Positions 16,362 through 25,657 of a DNA stretch of 48,005 nucleotides are shown one piece after another. Positions within the stretch are counted from its first letter, which is position 1; each line of letters opens with the position of its first letter. The translations under genes were made by a program, and so were the position numbers. The notes beneath the pieces were generated by a model. The model had not been told where the DNA came from, ran no database searches, and saw only the letters and a program-made list of their open reading frames with translations. Source of the DNA: Caulobacteraceae bacterium (GTDB lineage: Bacteria; Pseudomonadota; Alphaproteobacteria; Caulobacterales; Caulobacteraceae); the NCBI GenBank assembly GCA_947478785.1, contig CANJXI010000024.1:1-48005 (forward strand). Direction: 5' to 3'.

Positions 16362-18851
16362 CTAGAACGCGTAGCGCGCGGTGGCGCCGAACTCGCGCCG
16401 GTCGGTCAGGTAGACGTCGCGATACCCAGTGCTGGGTCCCGCGCCGAGTTGCGCCCCATCAGAGGGCGTGGCGATCTCTGTGGCGCCCAAGTTCACGACC
16501 TTCTTGGTGTTGAACACGTTGCGCGCATAGACGCCCAGATCCCAGCCGCCTTCGTGGGAACGCACGCCCGCAAAGAGGTTGACGATCGTGTAGGCCTTGG
16601 CGTGGAAGTTGCTGAAAAGCGCGTAGTCGTTCTTGGCCGTATAGTTGCTGAGCGTGCGGACATAGGCGTCCACCGTGCCACTGATCGGCATGTTGTATTC
16701 GGCCTGCAGGTTGGCCGCCCAGTCGGGCTGGTTGGTCAGGGCCTGGTTCGATTTGCAGAGAGCCAGCGGCGTGCCGGCCGCGTTGAAGCCGGCGACGGTC
16801 GGAATGATCGCATCGAGGACACCATCGAAGTTGCCATCGTTGCAGGGGAGCGGCGCGTTCGACAGCCGGCCCTTGGCATAGTTCACGCCGCCACCGATCG
16901 AGAACTGCCGTGACGGACGATAGTCGATCTCAAGATCGACGCCCCTGACCTTGGCGTCGGCGTTGTAGTTGAACCCGCCTACCGCGGTGACTGTCGGGGT
17001 AGGGCCGGTGTTGTTGATGTAAGGCGCGCGCGCGAAGACGATGAAGCCGTTGTACTGCTGATAGAAGGCCGCGACGTTGATCGTCAGGGTGTGATCCAAG
17101 AGCGCGGTCTTCAGGCCGACTTCATAGTTGTTGGAGGTTTCCGGCTTCGACGGAGAAAGTCCGGTGATCCTGGGATCGTTGGACGAGATGTTGAAGTTGA
17201 TGACCCCGGCCCGCCAAGCGTGGCCGAAGCTGACATAGCCGGTCATGTTGTCGGAAAAGTGCTGGGTGAGCGAGGCTTGGTAGACCCAGGGATGGTACTT
17301 GTTGGTCGTCCCCGGTCCGCCGAAGGCCACGATGTTGGCCAACGGCAGATCGCACTGCCCGACCCGGACGGGTGACGGGAAGGAGCCGGGAACCAGGGCG
17401 CAGGCCGCCGACGGCACGCCCGTGGCCGAGATCCCATTCTTGAGGACCCCAGTCTGGGCCTGGGAGGCGGTGTATTCCGTATAGCGCGCGCCGACGAAGA
17501 GTTCGGTGCTCGGCGTCACATGGAACGTCGAGTTCGCGTAAATCGCCTTGGTCTTGGATTGGGTGGGGAAATAGGCGTCGAGGAAGTAGCTGTAGTAAGG
17601 ATTGAAATTGGCGAGGGATTGCGGCCCCCTGGGTACGCCGTAGACGCCGGGCAGATAGGTGGCGAACGACTTGATGGTCGGACCGCCGTGCTGCGACTGG
17701 TAGAAGGCGCCCACTCCATAATCCCAGAACGAATTCCCGGACGATTCAAGACGCACCTCCTGGCTGTTGGAGGTGCCGGGAGCGACGTATTGTGACGAGG
17801 GCGGGATCACCGTGGGCCCGTAGAAGTTGCCGGTGTTGTCGCCGCCGTAGTTGTGCGTGCGTAGCTTGAAGTAGGACCCCACGTAGGTCAGCTGGAAGTG
17901 AGGGGCGATTTCCCAGCTGATGTTGCCGGCCAGCAGCCGGTCGTGGTGCTTGATGCTGGCGAGATCCTTGCCGACGCCAAGCCGGTCCTTGATGCCGATC
18001 GGCGGGCCGTTGTAGTTCGCCGGCAGGACCGGGCCGCGGTAGCCCGTCCCATAGACCGGGGAAAACGACTGCAGGTGGGACCAGAAGTCCTGGTACATGA
18101 CGTTCATGTCCAGGGAGTCGTTCGGCTTGAAGCGCGCCGACGCGCGCCAGCTGTTGGTGTTGGCTTTGGGATCCTTGGAGCTGTTGACGCTCTTTATGCC
18201 GCCGTTGTCGTTCTCGTCGTGAACGGCGGCGAAGCGCACGCCGAAGATATCCTCGACGATCGGGATGTTGATGGCCCCTTCGGCGCGGCGCTGGTCGTGG
18301 TTGGAGATGGAGCCCTGGATGGAGCCGCCGAACTTGCTGAGATTCGGCCGCGCGGTGGTGAAGGTGATCGCGCCCGACGAGGCCGGGCGGCCGCGTAGGG
18401 TGCCCTGCGGTCCGCGCAGGACTTCGATCTGACCCAGGTCATAGATCGACTGGTAGGCGTTGGTCGGGTTGATCGGCGCTTCGTTGAGATAGGTCTCGAC
18501 CGTCGCCGTGGCCGCGGTTCCGGGACCCTTGCCGGCGCCGCGGATCGACAGGTTCACATCGGAGTTGGCCGGCGGCACCTTGAACTCAAGGCCGGGCGCC
18601 AGCTGGGCGATGTCCTGGCCGCTGAAGATATTGTATTGCTTCATGTCCTCGCTGGTGACGGCGGTCACCGTCATCGGCACGTTCTGGAGGGTTTCCTCCT
18701 TGCGCCGGGCAGTCACGACAACCTCGTTGAGGTTGGTGACCCGCGCCTCATCGGCCGCGGCGGCTGCCCCGGCGGCGAACGCCGTCGAACTCCAGATTCC
18801 GGCAAGCGCCGTTCCAAGCGCCAGTTGAAGAATGAATTTTGAAGACCTCAT
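16362..18851 (-). CDS. TonB-dependent outer membrane receptor (galactoside locus)
   Basis: An 829-residue outer-membrane transporter. A signal peptide (LALGTALAGIWSSTAFA) is followed by the TonB box region NLNEVVVTARRKEE, the plug domain (NVPMTVTAVTSEDM, then the conserved IEVLRGPQGTLRGR) and a 22-strand barrel ending in Phe (GATARYAF). The ATG at 18851 has GGGGGAAA upstream; the in-frame ATG at 18896 does not. In the plug the usual TLFGRNA reads TLRGRPA, a small deviation. Its place between a sugar permease and a Tat beta-galactosidase suggests uptake of galactose-containing oligosaccharides. Confidence 0.9.
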   Translation of the reverse strand: MRSSKFILQLALGTALAGIWSSTAFAAGAAAAADEARVTNLNEVVVTARRKEETLQNVPMTVTAVTSEDMKQYNIFSGQDIAQLAPGLEFKVPPANSDVNLSIRGAGKGPGTAATATVETYLNEAPINPTNAYQSIYDLGQIEVLRGPQGTLRGRPASSGAITFTTARPNLSKFGGSIQGSISNHDQRRAEGAINIPIVEDIFGVRFAAVHDENDNGGIKSVNSSKDPKANTNSWRASARFKPNDSLDMNVMYQDFWSHLQSFSPVYGTGYRGPVLPANYNGPPIGIKDRLGVGKDLASIKHHDRLLAGNISWEIAPHFQLTYVGSYFKLRTHNYGGDNTGNFYGPTVIPPSSQYVAPGTSNSQEVRLESSGNSFWDYGVGAFYQSQHGGPTIKSFATYLPGVYGVPRGPQSLANFNPYYSYFLDAYFPTQSKTKAIYANSTFHVTPSTELFVGARYTEYTASQAQTGVLKNGISATGVPSAACALVPGSFPSPVRVGQCDLPLANIVAFGGPGTTNKYHPWVYQASLTQHFSDNMTGYVSFGHAWRAGVINFNISSNDPRITGLSPSKPETSNNYEVGLKTALLDHTLTINVAAFYQQYNGFIVFARAPYINNTGPTPTVTAVGGFNYNADAKVRGVDLEIDYRPSRQFSIGGGVNYAKGRLSNAPLPCNDGNFDGVLDAIIPTVAGFNAAGTPLALCKSNQALTNQPDWAANLQAEYNMPISGTVDAYVRTLSNYTAKNDYALFSNFHAKAYTIVNLFAGVRSHEGGWDLGVYARNVFNTKKVVNLGATEIATPSDGAQLGAGPSTGYRDVYLTDRREFGATARYAF

Positions 18852-18905
18852 GATTTCCCCCGTTCCTATTCTGCGTGTTGATGTCGATCGATTCACGTCG
18901 GTGAA

Positions 18906-20243
18906 CTAGTTCGCGGCCTCCCCCACGGGGCTCAGAGGCGTCTGCCCATCGGCGACGCGGCTTCCCCACAGGGCGTAGAACAGCGTGTAGAGTTCGCAGG
19001 CGACCGTCAGGAAGAAGGACGTCTGCAATCCGTAGTGGTCGGCGATCCAGCCCTGGACGATGACCAGGGCGCCGCCGGCGATCGACATGATCAGCAGGCC
19101 CGAGCCCTCCTCGGTCAGCGGGCCAAGGCCGCGGATGCCGAGCGTGAAGATCGTCGGGAACATAATGGAGTGGAACAGCCCGACCGAGATCAGCGCCCAC
19201 ATGGCCAGCGGCCCCGTGGTGGTCGCCGCGACCAGCATCACGATCCCCGCGCCGGCGGCGGCGCCGGCCAGCACCATTTCCGCCGACATCCGGCGCATCA
19301 GGACGCTGCCGACGAAGCGGCCGACCATCATCCCGCCCCACAGCAGGAAGAGGTAGTGGGAGGCCTGTTCGTGGGTGAGGTCGCCGATGTTCGGCGCCGA
19401 GACGAAGTTGATGAACAGGTTCGAGACCCCGATCTCGGCGATCAGGTAGATGAAGATCGCCGGCGCCCCGAACACCAGGTTGCGGTGCCGCCAGAGCGAC
19501 ATGTGCTTGCGTTCTTGCGCGGCGGCGCGCCGCGAACTCTCGCCGAAGCTGGGCAGGTTGAACCGGGCGATCACGACGGCGAGGGCCACGAGCACGCCAG
19601 CGACGATCACGTAGGGGAGCTGGACCGATTGCGCGTCCGCGAGCCGCTGGGCGGCCGTCAAGACCGCGCCATCGTGACTGGTGCCGGAAACGCTTCGGCC
19701 GAGAATCAAATACCCGCCGAAAAGTGGCGCGAACGTCGTTCCCATCGAGTTGAACGCCTGCACCAGGTTTAGGCGCGCCGGCGCCGACTCGGGCGGTCCG
19801 ATGACGGCGACATAGGGGTTCGCCGCCACCTGCAGCAGCGCGATGCCGCTGGCGATCACGAACAAAGCCGTCAGCACCAGATAGTAGGAGGGGAGGCGCG
19901 CGGCCGGCACCATCAGCAGCGCGCCCGCGGCCATGATGCACAGGCCGGTGACGATCGCCGTGCGGTAGCCGACCCGCTCGATGAACCAGGCCGACGGCAG
20001 CGAGGCGACGAAGTAGGCGATGAACCAGACCGATTCGATCAGGGTGGTCTGGGTGTAGTTGAGGTCGAACACGCTGCGCAGATGCGGCAGGAGCGTGTTG
20101 TTGATGACGGTGATGAAGCCCCACATGAAGAAGAGCGTGGAGAGCAGCATCAGGGCCGGGCGGTAGCTAGGGCCCCCCTTTGCCGTCAACGAGCCGTCTC
20201 CCGGAATCGGCGCGTGTGGCTTAGTAGCAATTCCTGGCGCCAC
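18906..20243 (-). CDS. FucP/GluP-type sugar permease (FHS family MFS)
   Basis: A 445-residue inner-membrane symporter with twelve predicted hydrophobic helices. Signature segments of the fucose/galactose/glucose:H+ symporter group are FFMWGFITVINNTLLPHL in helix 1, LLQVAANPYVAVIG in the middle and LVQAFNSMGTTFAPLFGG. It starts at a GTG (20243) with GGGGGG upstream. First gene of the minus-strand galactoside operon, 54 bp ahead of the receptor start, so inner- and outer-membrane uptake are co-transcribed. Likely substrates are D-galactose or L-arabinose. Confidence 0.88.
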   Translation of the reverse strand: MAPGIATKPHAPIPGDGSLTAKGGPSYRPALMLLSTLFFMWGFITVINNTLLPHLRSVFDLNYTQTTLIESVWFIAYFVASLPSAWFIERVGYRTAIVTGLCIMAAGALLMVPAARLPSYYLVLTALFVIASGIALLQVAANPYVAVIGPPESAPARLNLVQAFNSMGTTFAPLFGGYLILGRSVSGTSHDGAVLTAAQRLADAQSVQLPYVIVAGVLVALAVVIARFNLPSFGESSRRAAAQERKHMSLWRHRNLVFGAPAIFIYLIAEIGVSNLFINFVSAPNIGDLTHEQASHYLFLLWGGMMVGRFVGSVLMRRMSAEMVLAGAAAGAGIVMLVAATTTGPLAMWALISVGLFHSIMFPTIFTLGIRGLGPLTEEGSGLLIMSIAGGALVIVQGWIADHYGLQTSFFLTVACELYTLFYALWGSRVADGQTPLSPVGEAAN

Positions 20244-20336
20244 GCATCCCCCCGAAGCAGATTGAAGTCTTACTTGTCAGAGTATAACGGCATGGGAACC
20301 GCGTCAACGAATGCTGACGTTACGTAAGGTGATACT
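20244..20336. promoter_or_regulatory. Divergent promoter region between the galactoside and arabinose operons
   Basis: These 93 bp separate two divergent operons and must hold both promoters. The stretch ACTTGTCAGAGTATAA near 20273-20288 resembles an imperfect GntR/FCD operator (TTGT...A-rich half). The 8-bp palindrome TTACGTAA is also present near 20319-20327. Either could be the site for the GntR regulator encoded at 25658; I cannot choose between them. Confidence 0.4.
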
Positions 20337-22142
20337 TTGGCTGATCCGATAAAATCTCCGGTCCGCAAGCTCCGGTCCGCCGCCTGGTTCGACAATCCGG
20401 ATAACATCGACATGACGGCGCTCTATCTGGAGCGCTATCTGAACTTCGGGTTGAGCCTGGAGGAATTGCGCAGCGGCCGGCCGATCATCGGGATCGCCCA
20501 GACAGGGTCCGACCTCAGTCCCTGCAACCGCCATCACCTCGTCCTCGCCGAACGCGTGCGCGAGGGAATCCGCGAAGCCGGCGGGATCGCCATCGAATTT
20601 CCGGTGCATCCCATCCAGGAGACCGGCAAGCGCCCCACGGCGGGCCTGGACCGCAACCTCGCCTACCTGGGCCTCGTGGAGGTGCTCTACGGCTATCCGC
20701 TCGACGGGGTGGTGCTGACCATCGGCTGCGACAAGACCACGCCAGCCTGCCTGATGGCGGCGGCCACGGTGAACATCCCGGCCATCGCCCTCTCCGTCGG
20801 GCCGATGCTCAACGGCTGGCACAAGGGCGAGCGCACGGGGTCCGGGTCGATCGTCTGGAAGGCCCGCGAGATGCTGGCGCAAGGCAAGATCGACCACGAC
20901 GGCTTCATCCGCCTGGTCGCCTCCTCCGCCCCCTCGACCGGCTACTGCAACACCATGGGCACGGCCACGACCATGAACAGCCTGACCGAGGCGCTGGGCA
21001 TGTCGCTGCCGGGATCGGCGGCGATCCCCGCGCCCTACCGCGACCGGCAGGAGTGCGCCTATCACACCGGCAAAAGGATCGTGGACATGGTGCGCGAGGA
21101 CCTGAAGCCCTCGGACATCATGACCCGCGACGCGTTCCTGAACGCGATCGTCGTGAACTCCGCCATCGGCGGGTCGACCAACGCGCCGATCCACCTGCAG
21201 GCGATCGCCCGGCACCTGGACGTGGAGCTAGACATCCGCGACTGGCAGGAGGTCGGCCACGACGTGCCGTTGCTCGTGAACCTGCAGCCGGCGGGCGAGT
21301 ACCTCGGCGAGGACTACTACCGGGCCGGCGGCGTCCAGGCAGTCGTGAACCAGCTGATGTCCAAGGGCCTGATCCGCGAAGGCGCGATGACCGTCACCGG
21401 CCGCACGCTGGGCGAAACCTGCGGCGGCGTGGAGATCGAGGACGAACGGGTCATCCGGCCCATCGGCCAGCCGCTGATCGGCAAGGCGGGCTTCCTGGTG
21501 CTGTCAGGCAACCTGTTCGACGCCGCCGTCATGAAGACCAGCGTGATCTCCGAGGAATTCCGCCTGCGCTACCTCAGCAACCCCGACGACCCGGACGCCT
21601 TCGAGGGCCCCGTCGTGGTGTTCGACGGACCGGAGGACTATCACGCCCGCATCGACGACCCGGCGACCGCGATCACCGCCAACACCCTGCTGGTGATGCG
21701 CGGCGCCGGACCGATCGGCTACCCGGGCGCGGCGGAGGTCGTGAACATGCGACCGCCGACCTACCTGCTGCTCGACGGCGTGCACACCCTGCCCTGCCTG
21801 GGCGACGGGCGGCAGTCGGGCACGTCGGGCTCGCCCTCCATCCTCAACGCCTCGCCGGAGGCCGCCTCCAACGGCGCCCTGGCGCTGATCCGCGACGGCG
21901 ACCGCGTGCGCATGGACCTCAAGCGCGGAACCGTCGACGTCCTGCTGTCGGCGACCGAGCTCGCCGAGCGGCGGCAGGCCCTGGAAGCGGCGGGTGGCTA
22001 TGCCTATCCCGCCTCGCAGACACCCTGGCAGGCCATCCAGCGCTCGGTGGTGGGCCAGCTCTCGACCGGCGCAATCCTCGAGGGCGCCGAGCAGTTCCAG
22101 CGCATCGCCCAGACCCGCGGCCTGCCGCGCGACAACCACTAG
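20337..22142 (+). CDS. IlvD/Edd-family sugar acid dehydratase (L-arabonate / galactonate / xylonate type)
   Basis: A 601-residue Fe-S dehydratase that removes water from an aldonic acid to give the 2-keto-3-deoxy acid. The three cluster cysteines lie in [24 protein letters not shown] and [10 protein letters not shown], and the family segment [19 protein letters not shown] is intact. The start is a TTG at 20337 with AAGGTGA five bases upstream; no ATG is placed as well. It is followed by semialdehyde dehydrogenase, AraD1-type and sugar dehydrogenase genes, which points to L-arabonate. Enzymes of this clade often accept D-galactonate or D-fuconate too, relevant because the window encodes DgoK and DgoA but no separate galactonate dehydratase. 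Confidence 0.88.
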   Translation: MADPIKSPVRKLRSAAWFDNPDNIDMTALYLERYLNFGLSLEELRSGRPIIGIAQTGSDLSPCNRHHLVLAERVREGIREAGGIAIEFPVHPIQETGKRPTAGLDRNLAYLGLVEVLYGYPLDGVVLTIGCDKTTPACLMAAATVNIPAIALSVGPMLNGWHKGERTGSGSIVWKAREMLAQGKIDHDGFIRLVASSAPSTGYCNTMGTATTMNSLTEALGMSLPGSAAIPAPYRDRQECAYHTGKRIVDMVREDLKPSDIMTRDAFLNAIVVNSAIGGSTNAPIHLQAIARHLDVELDIRDWQEVGHDVPLLVNLQPAGEYLGEDYYRAGGVQAVVNQLMSKGLIREGAMTVTGRTLGETCGGVEIEDERVIRPIGQPLIGKAGFLVLSGNLFDAAVMKTSVISEEFRLRYLSNPDDPDAFEGPVVVFDGPEDYHARIDDPATAITANTLLVMRGAGPIGYPGAAEVVNMRPPTYLLLDGVHTLPCLGDGRQSGTSGSPSILNASPEAASNGALALIRDGDRVRMDLKRGTVDVLLSATELAERRQALEAAGGYAYPASQTPWQAIQRSVVGQLSTGAILEGAEQFQRIAQTRGLPRDNH

Positions 22143-22166
22143 GCGCCCGGCGGCGTGGAGACTTCG

Positions 22167-23741
22167 ATGATCAATGGCGCGGTGCTGATCGGCGGCCACG
22201 AGCGACAGGGCGGCGGGAAGTTCTTCGCCGTCGATCCGGCGACAGGGAAACAGGCGCCGACCGCCTTCAGCGAGGCGGGCGCCGACGAGGTCGCGGCGGC
22301 CTGCGAGCTCGCGGCCGCGGCGTTTCCGAGCTTCTCCGCCCTGGAACCCGGCGCGCGGGCGGCCTTCCTGGAGGCGATCGCCGACAACATCGCGGCGATC
22401 GGCGATGAGCTGATCGTCACGGCCATGAGCGAGAGCGGCCTGCCGCGCGGGCGGCTGGAAGGCGAGCGGGGGCGGACCACCGGCCAGCTTCGGCTGTTCG
22501 CGGGCGTGGTGCGGCAGGGCGAGTGGCTGGATGCGACCATCGACCCGGCCATGCCCGAGCGGACCCCGCCGCGATCCGACCTGCGGCGGATGAACCTGGC
22601 GCTGGGACCGGTGGCCGTGTTCGGCGCGTCGAACTTCCCCCTGGCCTTCTCGACCGCCGGCGGGGACACCGCCTCGGCCCTGGCCGCAGGCTGTCCCGTC
22701 GTGGTCAAGGGCCATCCGGCCCACCCCGGGACCGGCGAGCTCGTGGCGCGCGCCGTGCGCGCGGCGGTCGCGAGCTGCGGCCTGCATGAAGGCGTGTTCT
22801 CCTACCTGCCCGGAACCGCCAACGCGCTTGGCGCGGCCCTGGTCGCCGATCCGCGGATCAAGGCAGCGGCGTTCACCGGCTCGCGGACCGGGGGACTCGC
22901 CCTGGTGGGCATCGCCGCGGCGCGGCCCGAGCCGATCCCGGTCTATGCCGAGATGAGCAGCATCAACCCGGCATTCCTGTTGCCGGCCGCCCTCGCGGCC
23001 CGCGCCGAATCCCTGGGCAAGGCCTTCGTCCAGTCGCTGACGCTGGGGGCCGGCCAGTTCTGCACCAATCCCGGCCTGGTCGTCGCCGTGGCGGGTCCCG
23101 ACCTCGACCGGTTCGCGACCGCCGCGGCCCAGGCCATCGCCGACAGCCCGCCGGCCGTGATGTTGACGCCTGGAATCCACGCCAGCTTCGAACAAGGCGT
23201 GGAGGCGCTGGCCGCCCATCCAGCCGTCGCCAAGGTGGCCGGCGGCCTCGTCGGCGAAGGCGTCAACCAGGCCTGCGGCGCCCTGTTCCAGACCGAGGCC
23301 GCGGCCTTCCTCGCCGATCCGGCGCTGTCGCACGAGGTGTTCGGCTCGTCGTCGATCGTCGTGCGATGCCGCGACCTCGCCGAAATGACCAGGATGGCCG
23401 AGGCGCTCGAAGGCCAGCTCACCGCCACGCTGCAGATGGACCCGGAGGATGCCGGCGCCGCGAGCGACCTGTTGCCCATCCTGCAGCGCAAGGCCGGCCG
23501 GGTGCTGGCCAACGGCTGGCCGACGGGCGTCGAGGTGACCCACGCCATGGTCCACGGCGGGCCCTATCCCGCCACCTCCGACACCCGCACCACCTCGGTG
23601 GGCAGCCTGGCGATCATGCGGTTCCTGCGGCCGGTCTGCTACCAGGACATCCCCGACGCGATGCTGCCGCCGGCCCTGCAGGCGGCCAATCCCTGGCGGC
23701 TCGCCCGCCGCGTCGACGGCCAGATGGAGCCCGCCCGATGA
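22167..23741 (+). CDS. 2,5-dioxovalerate (alpha-ketoglutaric semialdehyde) dehydrogenase
   Basis: A 524-residue NAD(P)-dependent aldehyde dehydrogenase that oxidises 2-oxoglutarate semialdehyde to 2-oxoglutarate. Visible are the cofactor region VAVFGASNFPLAFSTAGGD, the glycine motif FTGSRTGGLAL, the conserved Glu region YAEMSSINPAF and the catalytic Cys in LGAGQFCTNPGL. Its length and the SNFPLAFS motif fit the KGSADH type. The ATG at 22167 has GGAG six bases upstream. It overlaps the next gene by ATGA. Confidence 0.9.
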   Translation: MINGAVLIGGHERQGGGKFFAVDPATGKQAPTAFSEAGADEVAAACELAAAAFPSFSALEPGARAAFLEAIADNIAAIGDELIVTAMSESGLPRGRLEGERGRTTGQLRLFAGVVRQGEWLDATIDPAMPERTPPRSDLRRMNLALGPVAVFGASNFPLAFSTAGGDTASALAAGCPVVVKGHPAHPGTGELVARAVRAAVASCGLHEGVFSYLPGTANALGAALVADPRIKAAAFTGSRTGGLALVGIAAARPEPIPVYAEMSSINPAFLLPAALAARAESLGKAFVQSLTLGAGQFCTNPGLVVAVAGPDLDRFATAAAQAIADSPPAVMLTPGIHASFEQGVEALAAHPAVAKVAGGLVGEGVNQACGALFQTEAAAFLADPALSHEVFGSSSIVVRCRDLAEMTRMAEALEGQLTATLQMDPEDAGAASDLLPILQRKAGRVLANGWPTGVEVTHAMVHGGPYPATSDTRTTSVGSLAIMRFLRPVCYQDIPDAMLPPALQAANPWRLARRVDGQMEPAR

Positions 23742-24718
23742 TCCGCTCCCTTGTCCAGTTCGCCGAAGATGACGTGCGCGGCGTCGCCGGTGTCGCCGCG
23801 GACGGCTCGACCCTGCGGCTCCGGGATGTCCATGGCATCCGCGAGCTGGCGCTCGCCGCGATCGGGGATGGCGTCCCCCTCGCCCAGGCCGCCGAGGCCC
23901 TCGCGGGTGAGGTCATCGACCTGGGCGGCGTCCGGCTGCTGAGCCCCATCGATCACGAGGATCCGGCCCATGTGCTGGTCAGCGGCACGGGCCTGACGCA
24001 CCTGGGCTCGGCGGAAGGCCGGGACAAGATGCACCGGGCGGCCAACGCCCCGGAATCCCTGACCGATTCCATGAAAATGTTCCTGCTGGGCGTGGAAGGC
24101 GGCAAGCCGGAAGCTGGCCTGGCCGGCGTGCAGCCCGAATGGTTCTACAAGGGCGACGGTGGGATCCTCGCCGCGCCGGGCGAGCCGCTGTCGATGCCCG
24201 ACTTCGCCGAGGACGGGGGCGAGGAACCCGAGATCGCGGGCATCTACATGATCGACGCCAATGGCGATCCGTTGCGCCTGGGCTTTGCCCTGGGCAACGA
24301 GTTCTCCGACCACGTGACCGAGCGCGGCAACTACCTGTGGCTGGCGCATTCCAAGCTGCGCGCCGCCGCGCTCGGGCCCGAGCTTCTGCTGGGCGAGCTC
24401 CCGGCCGACGTCCGGGGCGAGAGCCGCATCCTGCGCAACGGCGAGGTGGTGTGGGAAAAGCCCTTCCTGTCGGGCGAGGCCAACATGTCCCACTCCATCG
24501 CCAACCTCGAGCACCACCACTTCAAATACGCGGGCTTCCGCCGGCCGGGCGATATCCACGTGCACTTCTTCGGCACGGCGACGCTGTCCTTCGCCGACGG
24601 CTTCAGCGCCGAGGCGGGCGACGTCTTCGAGATCGAGGCCGAGCCGTTCACCCTGCCGGTCCGGAACCCGCTGGCCCGCGCGCCCCGGGCGCCGCTGGTC
24701 CAGGTCCGCGCCCTGTGA
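23738..24718 (+). CDS. AraD1-type fumarylacetoacetate hydrolase family protein (2-keto-3-deoxy-L-arabinonate dehydratase)
   Basis: A 326-residue FAH-fold protein. Segments LVSGTGLTHLGSAEGRD, QPEWFYKGDG and GFALGNEFSDHVTE (with the metal-binding acidic residues) are those of the group annotated as AraD1. In the non-phosphorylative L-arabinose route this group is assigned to conversion of 2-keto-3-deoxy-L-arabinonate to 2-oxoglutarate semialdehyde, which fits the dehydrogenase gene just upstream. It overlaps both neighbours by four bases. The assignment is by family and operon; the exact chemistry is not proved by sequence. Confidence 0.82.
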   Translation: MIRSLVQFAEDDVRGVAGVAADGSTLRLRDVHGIRELALAAIGDGVPLAQAAEALAGEVIDLGGVRLLSPIDHEDPAHVLVSGTGLTHLGSAEGRDKMHRAANAPESLTDSMKMFLLGVEGGKPEAGLAGVQPEWFYKGDGGILAAPGEPLSMPDFAEDGGEEPEIAGIYMIDANGDPLRLGFALGNEFSDHVTERGNYLWLAHSKLRAAALGPELLLGELPADVRGESRILRNGEVVWEKPFLSGEANMSHSIANLEHHHFKYAGFRRPGDIHVHFFGTATLSFADGFSAEAGDVFEIEAEPFTLPVRNPLARAPRAPLVQVRAL

Positions 24719-25644
24719 CCTCGGCCATCAAGCTCGGCCTCGTCGGCTTCGGGAAGATCGCGCGCGACCAGCATGTGCCGGCGATCGCCATGACCGAGGG
24801 CGTGGAACTGGTCGCCGTCGCCAGCCGCAACAATCACCTGGAGGGTTTGGCAGCCTACACTGACATCGACGCGCTGCTGGCGGGCGAGCCGGACCTCGAC
24901 GCCGTCGTCCTCTGCCAGCCGCCGCAGGTCCGCTACGAGGCCGCCCGTCGCGCGCTCGCGGCGGGCAAGCACGTCTTCCTCGAAAAGCCGCCCGGCGCGA
25001 CGCTTTCGGAGGTCGAGGCCCTCATGGCGCTGGCCGATCAACGCGGTGTCAGCCTCTTCGCGAGCTGGCACTCCCGCTACGCCGCGGCGGTCGGCCAGGC
25101 GCGCGCCTGGTTCGAAGGCCGCACGCTGCGCCGCGCCGACATCGCCTGGAAGGAAGACGTGCGCCACTGGCACCCGGGCCAGACATGGATCTTCGAGGCC
25201 GGCGGGTTCGGCGTCTTCGATCCGGGGATCAACGCGCTCTCCATCCTGACCGAGGTGATCCGCGACGGCGTCCTGCTGACCGAGGCCGATCTGGAAACGC
25301 CGTCCAACCGGCAGGCCCCGATCGCCGCCACCCTGGCCATGCAGTCGGCGTCGGGCGCGCCCATCGCGGCGGTGTTCGATTTCCGTCAGACCGGGCCGCA
25401 GACCTGGGACATCAGGTTCGAAACCGATGACGGCGTGCTCGTGCTGTCCGAGGGCGGCAACAGGCTGGCGATCGACGGCGCGCCCCAGGCCGTGGGCGCC
25501 GAGGGCGAATATCCGGCGATGTACCGGCGGTTCGCCGAGCTCGTGCGAGGTGGTAAGAGCGACGTCGACCTGGCGCCGCTACGACTTGTGGCTGACGCCT
25601 TCCTCCGCGGCCGCTATCGTCCCACGGAGGCGTTCATAGACTGA
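24715..25644 (+). CDS. Gfo/Idh/MocA oxidoreductase, L-arabinose / D-galactose 1-dehydrogenase
   Basis: About 309 residues, starting at a GTG (24715) that overlaps the preceding stop. It has the Rossmann motif GLVGFGKIARDQHVPAI, which closely resembles the opening of Azospirillum L-arabinose 1-dehydrogenase and Pseudomonas D-galactose 1-dehydrogenase, and the catalytic Lys in VFLEKPPGATL. Those enzymes oxidise both sugars at C1 to lactones. It supplies the first step for both branches: arabinose via the genes upstream and galactose via DgoK/DgoA on the opposite strand. Confidence 0.86.
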   Translation: MTSAIKLGLVGFGKIARDQHVPAIAMTEGVELVAVASRNNHLEGLAAYTDIDALLAGEPDLDAVVLCQPPQVRYEAARRALAAGKHVFLEKPPGATLSEVEALMALADQRGVSLFASWHSRYAAAVGQARAWFEGRTLRRADIAWKEDVRHWHPGQTWIFEAGGFGVFDPGINALSILTEVIRDGVLLTEADLETPSNRQAPIAATLAMQSASGAPIAAVFDFRQTGPQTWDIRFETDDGVLVLSEGGNRLAIDGAPQAVGAEGEYPAMYRRFAELVRGGKSDVDLAPLRLVADAFLRGRYRPTEAFID

Positions 25645-25657
25645 GGAAGGGGGCAGC

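Noticed and set aside
21504-23555. 683-codon open frame on the minus strand over the dehydratase and aldehyde dehydrogenase genes
   Set aside because: Antisense open frame caused by high GC; the plus-strand genes have intact catalytic motifs and overlapping operon structure.
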